64,000 nt of DNA from JAXGMV01 sp040772085 (GCA_040772085.1 JAXGYU010000001.1:2418001-2482000), one strand, 5' to 3'; positions 9,701-18,340 are shown, numbered from the stretch's first letter. Notes: generated by a model not told the origin, from the sequence alone. Program-made: numbers and translations.

Positions 9701-10851
9701 AGATCAGGAAATTCATTATGGTAAAGCTTGTGTAGCCAGCTAATTACACCTTTGGAAAGATTTTGTCCAAATTCAGAAAATATCAGCGCAAGGTTGTTTT
9801 TTTCTGGAAGGAGTGAATAAGCACACAAAAAATCTTGCAATTGTTCGTGCCGAAAGGCATATCTTCTGCCTGGTGAATCTATTAGAATATTTCGACTAAG
9901 AAGCTTTCTGCGATATTCTGATTTAGGAAAACTAATCGAAAAGGTTTGCTCTCCTCGAGAAGTTGACTCACGGGCTAATTTAAGGGCGTATGTAGAAATC
10001 TCTTCACCTTCGCGTTGTTCAATTGTGAAATAGTATCGTTCCCATAGGTTAACATCGTTTGTGAAACTGAGAAATCGATTATTAGAATCTTTTACAACTT
10101 CAGCTATCAAACTTAAATTAAGAAGATTGCATGACATCTCAATTAGTATCTGTGTTGGAGAAGTAATCCCAATTTGAGTAAGATATAAAGTAGCTTGATC
10201 GGGTGTAAGTCTTCCGGATTCAACGATCTGAAAATTTAGCGAAGAAATATCAGGATCATGCTGTAATTCATAGGAACGTGATATCGCAAGGATATTCACA
10301 TTGGGTAAAGCCGCCATTGTTTTTAAGAAACTAACCAAACCCTTGCATAAGTCAGAACCGGCAATGGAGTCAAGTTGGTCGATAATAATTGCACATAATC
10401 TTTCTTTGCCGAGTTTGGCTATTGATTCCATCAAAGGTAAGCTTAAAGGCATTCGGTTTTGAATAAACATCACTGGATCTTGACTGATTGGAATATCGGT
10501 TGCTTTGATAAATAGAACAGGGACCCCATTGTTTGCCAAATCTTGTGCTAGGCGTAATGCTATACCTGATTTTCCAGATCCTGCTTCACCATGAAGGACA
10601 ACGGGAATATTATTTGAATGCCAAAGATTTTTAATTTGCTCAATCTCAGGTCTTTCGATCAAGCCCACACAATTGATAACTGGTGCGGTTTGTAGAAGGT
10701 GGATCCAAGAAAAACTATTAAAGGCAAAAGCTATCTTTCGTGCATCTTCAGAAATGCCCTGCCACTTGATTCGGTTTTTTATCCATTGGAATCCTTTGAA
10801 AATCAAAGGACCAATTTTGAGTAAAATATCAAGCCAGGTAGAAGGATCCAT
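6748..10851 (-). CDS. STAND-type P-loop NTPase in the type I R-M operon
   Basis: A 1367-residue protein. After a short N-terminal segment (about 65 residues, amphipathic) comes a NACHT/AAA-like NTPase: Walker A GEAGSGKS (88-95), Walker B AIIIDQLD (154-161) and sensor ISRS (190-193). A winged-helix-like segment (about 290-350) follows, then nearly 1000 residues of helical repeats resembling a HEAT/TPR-like solenoid. This is the STAND plan, as in the Avs antiphage proteins, where the solenoid senses a viral protein. No N-terminal nuclease or other effector is visible. The start lies 5 bases after the hsdS stop, so it is the last gene of the hsd operon. It may guard against phage or work with the restriction enzyme. 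The coding sequence is A+T-rich compared with the flanking chromosome. Confidence 0.75.
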   Translation of the reverse strand: MDPSTWLDILLKIGPLIFKGFQWIKNRIKWQGISEDARKIAFAFNSFSWIHLLQTAPVINCVGLIERPEIEQIKNLWHSNNIPVVLHGEAGSGKSGIALRLAQDLANNGVPVLFIKATDIPISQDPVMFIQNRMPLSLPLMESIAKLGKERLCAIIIDQLDSIAGSDLCKGLVSFLKTMAALPNVNILAISRSYELQHDPDISSLNFQIVESGRLTPDQATLYLTQIGITSPTQILIEMSCNLLNLSLIAEVVKDSNNRFLSFTNDVNLWERYYFTIEQREGEEISTYALKLARESTSRGEQTFSISFPKSEYRRKLLSRNILIDSPGRRYAFRHEQLQDFLCAYSLLPEKNNLALIFSEFGQNLSKGVISWLHKLYHNEFPDLEERFIDDVLSANVNLPFYSRIPVLENLKEQSDPTKVAAEVIAKYSTDWAYHRFFFDDLDNPAWITPLFETDFFFKPPDPIEVKPGSFQLPGWPAGEYLARFANQYEKIVATVVQSTRTENWRVQEILVDAMLKISPAKTAELIFAVDNWLSGRFSDMLPNKLNPLTDYMSENGLVDAAIQILEYVITPVLPPIQSEYSKYRSAVRFRSDHYWVNEYCEKQLSKLIQLKPVNVVLAFDRQIKKTIDLTKQVDPENAELQVGYYWRMDIPNRLSERGDADALDILIDGLRDSLAELCKQNIDEGRKFLAAYLHSEHIIFKRIALYTLRTFGKNYPNLIYQALLQRDSLENNKYTKEYCGLLRDQFINASEFVRSQVISWILSGPTNIDSRAKNYAQWQNREATDEDRREIREDWELFHLEIIRNFLTGDALSRLNKLTALHGKPDITERPAIVTTSWGGAPSPLSVEELSQKSFEEIKQYFLTYVPEDLFLNPRESLAQTFQKLVSEDPAKFNIFASYLADPAIRFVYVYHYLSGVRKGIKNKGGKLTNEILSLCEYIMTQKDDPFVGSSGDHEPGLFAAQMEVAHLLGEALHSNDPYLTREQLDRIRALLIKLVHHSDPESDVDSKTSFDPFTHSLNCIRGEAMHGILHYSLYLSRQHDKLSGEKSKEGHLEPEIQQILDEKLDITADPSLAVHSVYGAFVPQLYFLSHEWLENNLLKIFPEDEDKDAFWKAAWDAYIFASNVYRDVFKLLIPQYQRGLRLLSQPQDEEKHFSGSPYERLAQHIMFAYLAGLTDFGHENKLLDLFFENAPDSIRAQGVFWLSQVLGNDKPTFDDILWKKCWTLWQKRLEFAETQEVNRNTQEISDYLRWLANSPVDLEFLFPTLQKSVKYLHDGFDTRQLIEYASKQCGQFPLHAVTLLQMAILAAKEVWWMPKDEDEEHILRAAMVSKNEEAKKIAIGIINYRGELGDFRWKYLLDESQHGFG

Positions 10852-10856
10852 TTATC

Positions 10857-12065
10857 TTAATCATTTCCACGGAAAGCGTTTGTAATAATTGAATATTCCA
10901 AACCTGTTAATTCGGATAAGCATTTTTCTTGTAAGGCATGGATTTCCTTTATACGTTTTTGTAGTATCTCCATCCGCTCTAAAATTATCTTTTGTTGATT
11001 TAATGGTAAATCTGGAAATGGGATTGCGGCAATTACAGGTTGTGAGACTTTTTTCATTGTTGGGCTTGTGCCAGTTGCTTTAGATTCAATATACTCCCGC
11101 GCCTCTAAGGACATCATATACAATTCGACAAACTCAGGACGTACTTTTTCGCAATTCACCCTCAATCGAATTGTTAAATCAGGAAATGCAAATTTATGTT
11201 TTTCGCCTTTGTAAAGCACAACCCTCCCCACTAATTCCATTGAATTACCACGTCCCATTAACAAGTCGTTTGGTTGTATCCAAAAAGGTGATGAATCTGG
11301 AAGATCAATATCTACAATTTTTATAGCATTAGGATCAAATTTTCCGAATGATATTGCCCCAAGCTTTATAAAGGCTATCCCCCCAGTATCTGGATCTGTA
11401 TCATTTTTTATGGTATTAGCTTTTAAGGATAATCCATTACGTGGAGATTCAGAGAAGAACTCATTAAACATTCGCCTTTCTTTGAATTTACTCAGTTCAT
11501 TAGCAAGACTACTTTGAATTAAGAGCTCTAATTCTTTGAAAGTAATGGAGTGCAAATGCTCAGCTTCGTAGATTAATTGTGTAACATTTAATAATTTTTC
11601 AATTATCCTTTGTTGCTCGGATAATTCGGGTAACGGAATTATTATGGGCAACAGGCGAACTGCCTTCAATTCAGTTTTAATCCCCTGCGGCACCTGTTGT
11701 GTAAGGATTTCTTGAAAATACTGGCTGCGAAGCAACCACCAAAGGTAGCGAATATCCGCACGTTCTTTATTGACCTGGTAAGTTGAATAATGAATTGTCG
11801 CTGCGGCTTTTCGGGCTGTTTCGGGGGCGTAAATAGCAATAGCGCCTTTCATTGCATTGATACCTGAAAGGACCAGATCGCCCGGGTGGATCAGAATCAT
11901 TTTTGTATTTGTTTCGGAATCGGTACGGTATTCGATTCCCCCGTCCGAGAAACGGATTTTGCTGATAATGGGAATGTCTCCCGCCTGAACTAATGCCGGA
12001 TCCGGTGTCTCATTTCTTTCTGTAAGAATTTCTCCTAGAGCCACTTGCGGCCACTGCTTAGGCAT
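10857..12065 (-). CDS. hsdS: Type I restriction-modification specificity subunit
   Basis: A 402-residue HsdS with two target-recognition domains, each followed by a conserved helix: the first domain runs through about residue 150 with LPELSEQQRIIEKL, the second to about residue 380 with DLPLNQQKIILERMEIL. Each domain reads half of a bipartite DNA site, and the helices set the spacing and bind HsdM. The ATG at 12065 overlaps the hsdM stop by 8 bases. An in-frame ATG further upstream (12104) would lie deep inside hsdM, so 12065 is preferred. The recognition sequence cannot be predicted by eye. Confidence 0.9.
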   Translation of the reverse strand: MPKQWPQVALGEILTERNETPDPALVQAGDIPIISKIRFSDGGIEYRTDSETNTKMILIHPGDLVLSGINAMKGAIAIYAPETARKAAATIHYSTYQVNKERADIRYLWWLLRSQYFQEILTQQVPQGIKTELKAVRLLPIIIPLPELSEQQRIIEKLLNVTQLIYEAEHLHSITFKELELLIQSSLANELSKFKERRMFNEFFSESPRNGLSLKANTIKNDTDPDTGGIAFIKLGAISFGKFDPNAIKIVDIDLPDSSPFWIQPNDLLMGRGNSMELVGRVVLYKGEKHKFAFPDLTIRLRVNCEKVRPEFVELYMMSLEAREYIESKATGTSPTMKKVSQPVIAAIPFPDLPLNQQKIILERMEILQKRIKEIHALQEKCLSELTGLEYSIITNAFRGND

Positions 12066-13836
12066 GATTATCCTCTCCTGCCAGCAGTTCCTGAATTTCT
12101 CCAATCAATTCCGAAATCCTCGCCTGTTTATCAGCAATATCCGCGATCAACTCCTCCGGTGGGCGGTGGGCGAAACCGTTCTTGCGCTTGGGGTTGGCAG
12201 CGCTCAGGTCGTAATTTTTCTTTACAATCTCTTCCACCGGAACGATCCAACAGCGTTCATTCTGGGGTGGTTCGGCTGAACGTTCCTCCGCAGGTGCTTT
12301 CAACCATGCCTGGTATGCGTGCCACATTTCCAGGCAGTCCGGTAAATTGTTTTCAGAGATCGGTTTCTGCGTTTTGGTCAGACTGAAGCCAACTGTGCTG
12401 ACCTCGTAGTACCAAATTTGTTTGGTTGGACCCAAATGGTCGAAGAATAATAAATCCGTTTTGGGACCCGTGCCACTGGAAACCACATTTGCAAATACAC
12501 CTGCCGGCAGTGAAACAATCGCATACAGGTTGTATTCTTCAAGCAGCTCTTTCTTGGTATCCACATAAGCACGCTCGCTGGATTTGAACAGCACCCCTTC
12601 ATCGATCACCATCCCCACCCGACCATCACGACGCAAGCGGTGCATGATGTGCTGTACAAACAGAATCGAGGTAGCTGAGGAAGGGTAAGGGAAATTAGCT
12701 TTGACCGATTCGATATTTTCGGTACCGCCAAAGGGCGGATTGGTCAGAATTACATGGTAACGTTCCTTTTCGCTATACTTGCGAATATCGTCACTGAGTG
12801 TATTTTTCCGGACGATGTGGGGTACAGGGATTTCATGCAAAACGCTGTTCATTACACCCAGCAGGTAAGGCAGCGGTTTTTTCTCCTGCCCGAAGAAGGT
12901 GGCATCGCGTAGTTTATGAAAATCGCTCGTCAATGCGACTTGATTGGCCAGCATGTGAGCATAGGCTTCGACCAGAAAGCCAGCTGATCCGCAAGCAGGG
13001 TCATATACGGTTTCACCAATTTTGGGGTCAACCATCTCAACCATAAATTGGATAATCGGGCGGGGTGTATAGAATTCTCCAGACATACCGCCTTCGCGCC
13101 CCATACGAACCAGCAAGCTCTCGTAAAGATGTGAGAGGGTATGAATATTTTCAACTGCGTGAAAATCGATTGTATCAACCACAGCAATGGCATCTCGCAG
13201 GATAAAACCATCCTTCACCATTTTTGAGGGAGCTTCTTCAAAGATCTGCCGGATGACTGCTTTTTCTTCCGTTCCGGATAATTCTCTCAAATGAGGAAAA
13301 AGATAATCGGTCAGGAAACGGATCAAAGTTTTTCCAGTCAAGCCGCCCAGGATCGCTTCTGCCATGTGACGGTCTTCCTCATCGCTGCTCTCAATTAATG
13401 GCTTGAGTGCATCGCGCTGCAATTGCTGCTCAGTTTCAACCCGTTCAGAAGCTATTTGTACCTTTTGCTCCCCGGATTCAAGAGCCAGGTGAGCGTTCTT
13501 GATTTCTTGGGGATCTTTCTTCGTCGAGCTTTCCAGGGCAACCAGGTTTTTTTGTAAAGTTCGTAAGGCGGATTGAGCTTCCAACGATAAGGAGCGCGCC
13601 TGCTCAATCCGTCCACCGGTCCAAACAGACCAGCGATAAAAGCCATCAATCACCCGTTCGTAAGGTTGACCTGCGTATTCAGCTTCATCCGCACGGGTAT
13701 CTTCCTGATCCTCGTGCGATTTCAGAAAGAGCAACCATGAAATCTGCTCTACATAATCTAATAAACTCTGCGTATTGTCATCCCGGCGAAGGATATCGCA
13801 AGCTCGCCAGAATTGTGCATCTAAGTCGTTTGGCAT
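12058..13836 (-). CDS. hsdM: Type I restriction-modification DNA methyltransferase
   Basis: A 592-residue N6-adenine methyltransferase subunit. The SAM-binding motif DPACGSAGFL is at 279-288 and the catalytic NPPFGG at 366-371. The N-terminal helical domain (from residue 4) is the usual HsdM_N. It contains an unusually long charged, coiled-coil-like insertion (about residues 78-150). With HsdS it methylates host DNA at the recognition site. Its start lies 15 bases after the hsdR stop, and its end overlaps hsdS. Confidence 0.94.
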   Translation of the reverse strand: MPNDLDAQFWRACDILRRDDNTQSLLDYVEQISWLLFLKSHEDQEDTRADEAEYAGQPYERVIDGFYRWSVWTGGRIEQARSLSLEAQSALRTLQKNLVALESSTKKDPQEIKNAHLALESGEQKVQIASERVETEQQLQRDALKPLIESSDEEDRHMAEAILGGLTGKTLIRFLTDYLFPHLRELSGTEEKAVIRQIFEEAPSKMVKDGFILRDAIAVVDTIDFHAVENIHTLSHLYESLLVRMGREGGMSGEFYTPRPIIQFMVEMVDPKIGETVYDPACGSAGFLVEAYAHMLANQVALTSDFHKLRDATFFGQEKKPLPYLLGVMNSVLHEIPVPHIVRKNTLSDDIRKYSEKERYHVILTNPPFGGTENIESVKANFPYPSSATSILFVQHIMHRLRRDGRVGMVIDEGVLFKSSERAYVDTKKELLEEYNLYAIVSLPAGVFANVVSSGTGPKTDLLFFDHLGPTKQIWYYEVSTVGFSLTKTQKPISENNLPDCLEMWHAYQAWLKAPAEERSAEPPQNERCWIVPVEEIVKKNYDLSAANPKRKNGFAHRPPEELIADIADKQARISELIGEIQELLAGEDNHA

Positions 13837-13851
13837 GAATTCTCCTGGGGT

Positions 13852-16377
13852 TTACTGATAAAGTCTTTGAATTAAAGTGTTGCGCGCCTGCACAAACTGC
13901 CGCATACCGCCAAATAACGGAGCTACCTGGCCTACCTCGCGTCGGATTGGAGGTAATTTGAAGACCTCAGGGTCCAAAATTTCATCCAATCCACCCTGGA
14001 TGTACCGTTCAATCAAGGTGTGCAAGATCCGCCGGGCATTTTCATTGTAGGTTTCAAAAAATTGCTGGTTAAGGTTGAACAAGGCAACCGCCCGCTCCTC
14101 TCGGCTGTGCATATTCTCATCAAAAGCAATATGCGCCAAAAGATCATAACTATCCACATCCGGTCGCTTGAGAATTTCGGTTAATACATCAAGCGCAATT
14201 TGATGCTCTTCTAGCTGATGTAGCAATGCTTTTCGTCTCTCTGGATCGCACCAGCGGCTTCGTAATTCCAATAATGAGGAACAAACCTGGATGATCTCTT
14301 TGCGGACTTTTTTCAGGTAATCTTGCGGGGAAACTAGGTTGCCTTGGGCGTCCCGTTCCTCATATTTCTCATCCACGATGTGAACTTCTAATCCGCTGAC
14401 CCGGATCATTTTTTCCTTAGGGGGTTGGCTGGGTTTGAGTTGTATTGGTAGTATGGAGGGAGTACCCTGAGCAATGGTTATCGTCGTTTGGATTTTCTTG
14501 TGTCCATAAGCTGATGCAGTTACAACCACCTCGCCTGCCGGCAATTCCGAAAATAAAAATTGCCCATCCGAGCCTGTCCGCTGTTGCATTATCTCATTCG
14601 GCCCCAATTGGACTGTGATTACTGCATCGGGTATTGCGGTGCCGGTGTCTTCAGAAATCACCTTTCCCCCTAACCAGCAGACTCGCGGACCGGTAGTTGT
14701 TGCGCCGCCAGTGGGTGGTGGGGTCGGTTTATCCCAATCGTCGAACAAATCAGTTGCACCGGTATAATCAATAATTCGGAACCAATATTTATCGGTGTCT
14801 TCGCACAATCGGCTACCGCGGCCAATAATTTGCTTGAAAACTGTTGGCGATGTAATTGTTTTGAAAAAAACAATGTTGCGCACGCTGGGGGCATCAACTC
14901 CAGTGCTTAATAAATCTACTGTCGTAGCAATCACTGGCGTTGGCTTTTCAACCGCCTGAAATTTTTCTAAAAGGGCTTGGGCATCTGATTCTTCAGAAAC
15001 AATGCGCACAGAATAATTCGAAACATTCAGATCACGATTGAGCCGATTCAAGGTATCCCTGACTTCTAATGCGTGCTCCTGGCTGACACAGAAAACAATG
15101 GTTTTCTCCATTCGGCCATAAATTCGTAGCAATTTCGTCAAATGCTCGCAATGAAGGCGAACGCGATCCGGCATCGTGACCTGGCGTTCGAAATCTGGTG
15201 TGGAATAATGGTCCTTTGGGGCTGCATCTGGCGGAATTTCAACCGTAGCGCCTTCCTTAATGACCTTTTCGAGAGTCAATCCTTCGATATCCAGATCGGT
15301 TTTTGCTTTATGAATTTTGTAATTAGCTAGAAAACCATCATCAATTCCCTGGCCCAACGAATAGGTGAAGAGAGGTTCTCCAAAATATTGAAATGTATCG
15401 ATATTGTCCGTGCGTTTTGGGGTTGCTGTCATACCCAACTGTATTGCATTTGGAAAATGTTTTAATATTTCATTCCATGTTCCAAAACCGCTGCGATGGC
15501 ATTCATCAATAATGATCAGGTCAAAGTAATCATTTGGAAATTGCTCAAATACCCGTAACCCTTCTGGTGTGGAAGCATAAAGACCCTGGTAAATTCCAAA
15601 ATAAATTTGGCGACCTTTGAGGATCTCATTACCACCATTGATCTCTGCGCGTGGATCGCCTGTTCCCTCTTTGAAGGGTTCAAAAGTGTTATAAGCTTGA
15701 CTTCTTAATACTACCCGGTCAGCCACAAACAAGACACGTTTATTCGCAAAGTAACCAGATTTAAATAATTTCCACACAATCTGGAAGGCAATGAAGGTTT
15801 TTCCTGTTCCAGTAGCAAGATTTAATAAAATCCGGTTTTGACCTTTTAGAATTGATTCAATAGTGCGATTTACCGCTACTTCCTGGTAGTAGCGCATCAT
15901 CTTCTTTCCCGTTGGGTCCCGCCAATACGGCTGCAAGAGTGGATTTACCGGTCGATTTGCATCGAGAATTCGGTAGTCACATAATTTTTTCCATAGTTCA
16001 TCGGGGGTAGGAAACTCATCTACTCCTAGAGAGCGCTGTGTATTCGAGGTGAAATCCCATTCCTCAAAACCATGCCCATTGGAGGAATAAGCAAACAATA
16101 GACCAAGTTTCTCTGCGTAGCCCATTGCCTGTTGCAAACCGGCACCAATCGCATGATCCTCATCTTTAGCTTCTACAACTGCAATGGGAAGTGCCTCACC
16201 ATACCGAAGCAGGTAGTCGGCTTTTTGAGGTTGAAGTTTCTGATGTCCATCACCCTGGAGGACAATCTGACCAGCAGTGATCGGATATTCCATGGTGATT
16301 CGTGGTCCAACCCAACCGACCTTTTGTAAAGTGGGTGTTATGAGATGTAGTTTTGTGTCTTCTTCGTTATATGTCAT
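13852..16377 (-). CDS. hsdR: Type I restriction endonuclease subunit, EcoEI type
   Basis: An 841-residue restriction and translocation subunit. The N-terminal nuclease domain shows the PD-(D/E)xK pattern (Asp54, then VVEAK with Glu69 and Lys71). The SF2 motor has ATGTGKT (188-194), DECH (291-294), TATPKR (317-322) and QIIGRGSR (516-523). The C-terminal EcoEI-type domain (about 655 on) ends the protein. Between motor and C-terminal domain, residues about 568-650 look like a carboxypeptidase-regulatory-like beta-sandwich (GGKVISEDTGTAIPDAVITV, then TGSDGQFLFSELPAGEVVV), a fold mostly found outside cells. The reading frame is continuous, so this is an inserted domain rather than damage. It follows the Fic gene by 74 bases. 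Confidence 0.93.
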   Translation of the reverse strand: MTYNEEDTKLHLITPTLQKVGWVGPRITMEYPITAGQIVLQGDGHQKLQPQKADYLLRYGEALPIAVVEAKDEDHAIGAGLQQAMGYAEKLGLLFAYSSNGHGFEEWDFTSNTQRSLGVDEFPTPDELWKKLCDYRILDANRPVNPLLQPYWRDPTGKKMMRYYQEVAVNRTIESILKGQNRILLNLATGTGKTFIAFQIVWKLFKSGYFANKRVLFVADRVVLRSQAYNTFEPFKEGTGDPRAEINGGNEILKGRQIYFGIYQGLYASTPEGLRVFEQFPNDYFDLIIIDECHRSGFGTWNEILKHFPNAIQLGMTATPKRTDNIDTFQYFGEPLFTYSLGQGIDDGFLANYKIHKAKTDLDIEGLTLEKVIKEGATVEIPPDAAPKDHYSTPDFERQVTMPDRVRLHCEHLTKLLRIYGRMEKTIVFCVSQEHALEVRDTLNRLNRDLNVSNYSVRIVSEESDAQALLEKFQAVEKPTPVIATTVDLLSTGVDAPSVRNIVFFKTITSPTVFKQIIGRGSRLCEDTDKYWFRIIDYTGATDLFDDWDKPTPPPTGGATTTGPRVCWLGGKVISEDTGTAIPDAVITVQLGPNEIMQQRTGSDGQFLFSELPAGEVVVTASAYGHKKIQTTITIAQGTPSILPIQLKPSQPPKEKMIRVSGLEVHIVDEKYEERDAQGNLVSPQDYLKKVRKEIIQVCSSLLELRSRWCDPERRKALLHQLEEHQIALDVLTEILKRPDVDSYDLLAHIAFDENMHSREERAVALFNLNQQFFETYNENARRILHTLIERYIQGGLDEILDPEVFKLPPIRREVGQVAPLFGGMRQFVQARNTLIQRLYQ

Positions 16378-16451
16378 AATGTTTGGTTTTGTCGGAGACT
16401 ATAGAAATATTTACTCCATTTATTATAGGTCAGCTTGGCATTTTGTTAGCT

Positions 16452-17606
16452 TTAGACACTCTTTTCAATTACCTGTAAAATCTCATTCGCTCTAAAAACT
16501 CGATTACGCGCCTTGCCAGTGCCCTCTAGAATCCCCTGCTTTACCAATTCATCAATATAACGTTCAGCAGTTGGATAAGGCAAGGCAAGCTCCTCTTCAA
16601 CCGTGCGTACAGAAATAAGTGGCCGGGCAAAAAGAAGATCCACAACCTGGAGTAAACGAGCTGCAGAGCGCCCTTGCTGGAAGCGCTGGCGATAATTCTC
16701 TCTCAGATCGTTGATACGCTTAACACGCGCTGCCGCATCGATTGCTTGAGAGGAAACACCATTTAAGAAAAAGCTCAACCAAGAATTCCAATTCCCTTTT
16801 TCAGAAACGCCACGCAGATTGGCATAATAATCAGGCCGGTTGGTTTCAAAAAAAGCGCTCAAATATAATAAAGGCTGAGGTAGCAAATTCCAGGCGCACA
16901 ACAGTATAGAAATCAACAGCCGGCCCAATCGTCCATTACCATCCGGAAAAGGATGGATGGCTTCAAATTGATAATGAATTAAGCCCAAACGGATCAGTGG
17001 AGGAAGATTGGATGACTCATTGATGTACAACTCCAATTGTTGCAATGCCTCCATCATTTCTTTGGGTGGGGGCGGAACATAAGTGGCAGTGGCAAGGCTG
17101 CTCCCTGGAGGACCAATAAAATTCTGGCCTTGTCTGAATTCACCCGCTCGGAACTGTTCCCCACGCACCCCTTCCAGAAGGATACCGTGCAATTCACGGA
17201 TCAGACGTAAACTTACGGGTAAGCTGCTCATCCGCTCGAGGCCATATTCCAAAGCGCGTACATAATTATGTACTTCTCTCACATCATCCGGGGCGTCAAA
17301 AAGCGGCAATTGGACAGCTTCATAGGCCAGTACATCTGCAAGCGATGCCTGCGTTCCTTCAATCCGGGAAGAAAGGACGGCCTCGCGCCTAAGGAAAGGG
17401 CGCACCAACAAATGTGGATTGGGTAATGATCTGCCTATACCAGCCAATTCCCCTAAAGCGCGGTCAGCAAGCGAGAGCACTTCGATCAATTCGGAATCCC
17501 AGGTTAGATTCATCGGCGGAAGGGGATTCGGCACATAGGCAAATCCCCCCTCGGGGATGGAGATTAAATGTCCGCTTATGTTTTCCTGGAAATCTTCAGA
17601 GTTCAT
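16452..17606 (-). CDS. Fic family protein with N-terminal inhibitory motif
   Basis: A 384-residue Fic protein. The catalytic motif HPFPDGNGRLGR (218-229) is intact, so it should transfer AMP (or a similar group) from a nucleotide to a protein side chain. An inhibitory motif SSRIEGT (79-85) lies before the Fic core, placing it with the class II proteins whose N-terminal helix blocks ATP binding. The C-terminus (about 320-384) is a winged-helix domain, so it may also bind DNA. It is the first gene of the minus-strand defence cluster, and a promoter with an overlapping palindrome lies just upstream (17640-17676). Autoregulation is likely. The target protein is unknown. Confidence 0.9.
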   Translation of the reverse strand: MNSEDFQENISGHLISIPEGGFAYVPNPLPPMNLTWDSELIEVLSLADRALGELAGIGRSLPNPHLLVRPFLRREAVLSSRIEGTQASLADVLAYEAVQLPLFDAPDDVREVHNYVRALEYGLERMSSLPVSLRLIRELHGILLEGVRGEQFRAGEFRQGQNFIGPPGSSLATATYVPPPPKEMMEALQQLELYINESSNLPPLIRLGLIHYQFEAIHPFPDGNGRLGRLLISILLCAWNLLPQPLLYLSAFFETNRPDYYANLRGVSEKGNWNSWLSFFLNGVSSQAIDAAARVKRINDLRENYRQRFQQGRSAARLLQVVDLLFARPLISVRTVEEELALPYPTAERYIDELVKQGILEGTGKARNRVFRANEILQVIEKSV

Positions 17607-17639
17607 TCTATCTTCTCACAAGTGATAATAAGGAAATTA

Positions 17640-17676
17640 TTGTTATCATTATACGCTTATTTTGATAACAAGTAAA
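17640..17676 (-). promoter_or_regulatory. Promoter and operator for the fic-hsd-STAND cluster
   Basis: On the minus strand, TTTACT (17671-17676) and a perfect TATAAT (17648-17653) are 17 bases apart. A 9-bp inverted repeat, TTGTTATCA (17640-17648) with TGATAACAA (17663-17671), overlaps the -10 box and spacer. A repressor bound there would shut the promoter. The winged-helix tail of the Fic protein or the HTH protein at 17767 are candidate binders. Confidence 0.65.
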
Positions 17677-17731
17677 GAAAATTAATAGGATCACTTTCAG
17701 TGCTGGACGATCCTTCACTTTCACTGTATGA

Positions 17732-17745
17732 TTAACTTGTAGTAA
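17732..17745 (+). promoter_or_regulatory. TTAACTTGTAGTAA site, upstream of the HTH gene
   Basis: This 14-base site matches TTAACATGGAGTAA at 18237-18250 and TTAACTTGGAGTAA on the minus strand at 18298-18311. It lies 22 bases before the HTH gene at 17767. The shared sequence suggests one element-encoded protein binds all of them. Confidence 0.55.
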
Positions 17746-17766
17746 ATCGAATTTTGTGAGCAGTCC

Positions 17767-18207
17767 GTGAAACTCGATCAATCCCGTTTGGAATATTACA
17801 TCACTCCCGAACAGGCCGCCAAACAGCTTGGGTTGGATTTGGATTCCATATATCAGTTGGCAGATGAGGGAAAACTTCAGGCAGCCGTGATGACCGATGG
17901 AAGTATTGGCATCAGTCAAATCAGCGTGAATAATCTGCTGCCCAAGGAAGCCTTACCTGAGTATCAGCTCAACGCAGGCCTGAAAGGCGTTCCAATCAGC
18001 ATCAATGAAGCCGGCCGGAAATACAAGCTCAACACTTCCACGCTCACGCGCTGGATGCAGCGAGGGCTGATCCACCAATTGGGCAAAGAGGGTCGAAAGA
18101 CACTGCTGGATGAAGCGGATGTGGCTTACTGCGCCAGAGTCTATCGCCAAAACAGTGGTCAGGGCAAATGGGCATTTGATGATTCGGGTCGTCCATATAA
18201 AAAGTGA
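17767..18207 (+). CDS. Double helix-turn-helix DNA-binding protein
   Basis: A 146-residue protein with two excisionase/MerR-like HTH segments: residues about 11-50 (YITPEQAAKQLGLDLDSIYQLADEGKLQA) and about 75-120 (ISINEAGRKYKLNTSTLTRWMQRGLI). The start is GTG. A repeated 14-base site lies just before this gene and twice before the downstream ParM-like gene. It is therefore a good candidate for the element's regulator or centromere-binding protein. It is transcribed divergently from the Fic cluster. No closer family is recognised. Confidence 0.7.
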   Translation: MKLDQSRLEYYITPEQAAKQLGLDLDSIYQLADEGKLQAAVMTDGSIGISQISVNNLLPKEALPEYQLNAGLKGVPISINEAGRKYKLNTSTLTRWMQRGLIHQLGKEGRKTLLDEADVAYCARVYRQNSGQGKWAFDDSGRPYKK

Positions 18208-18218
18208 TCCCCTGAATA

Positions 18219-18331
18219 GTTACTACATGATATTGATTAACATGGAGTAATATGCTACAATAAATTCAACCGATGAGGTTGATTTTTTTACCTCAATTTA
18301 CTCCAAGTTAACTTGTATCTTGTAGAATAAA
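18219..18331 (+). promoter_or_regulatory. Cluster of 14-base sites upstream of parM-like gene
   Basis: TTAACATGGAGTAA (18237-18250) and its inverted copy (18298-18311) face each other across 47 bases. A partial copy is at 18219-18232, and a related TTGTAGAATAAA at 18320-18331 recurs at 20094-20105. A GAGGT/ACCTC hairpin lies between (18275-18294). Such a cluster before a parM gene is what a parC centromere and autoregulatory operator would look like. An AAAGGAG ribosome site follows. Confidence 0.6.
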
Positions 18332-18340
18332 GGAGATTGC

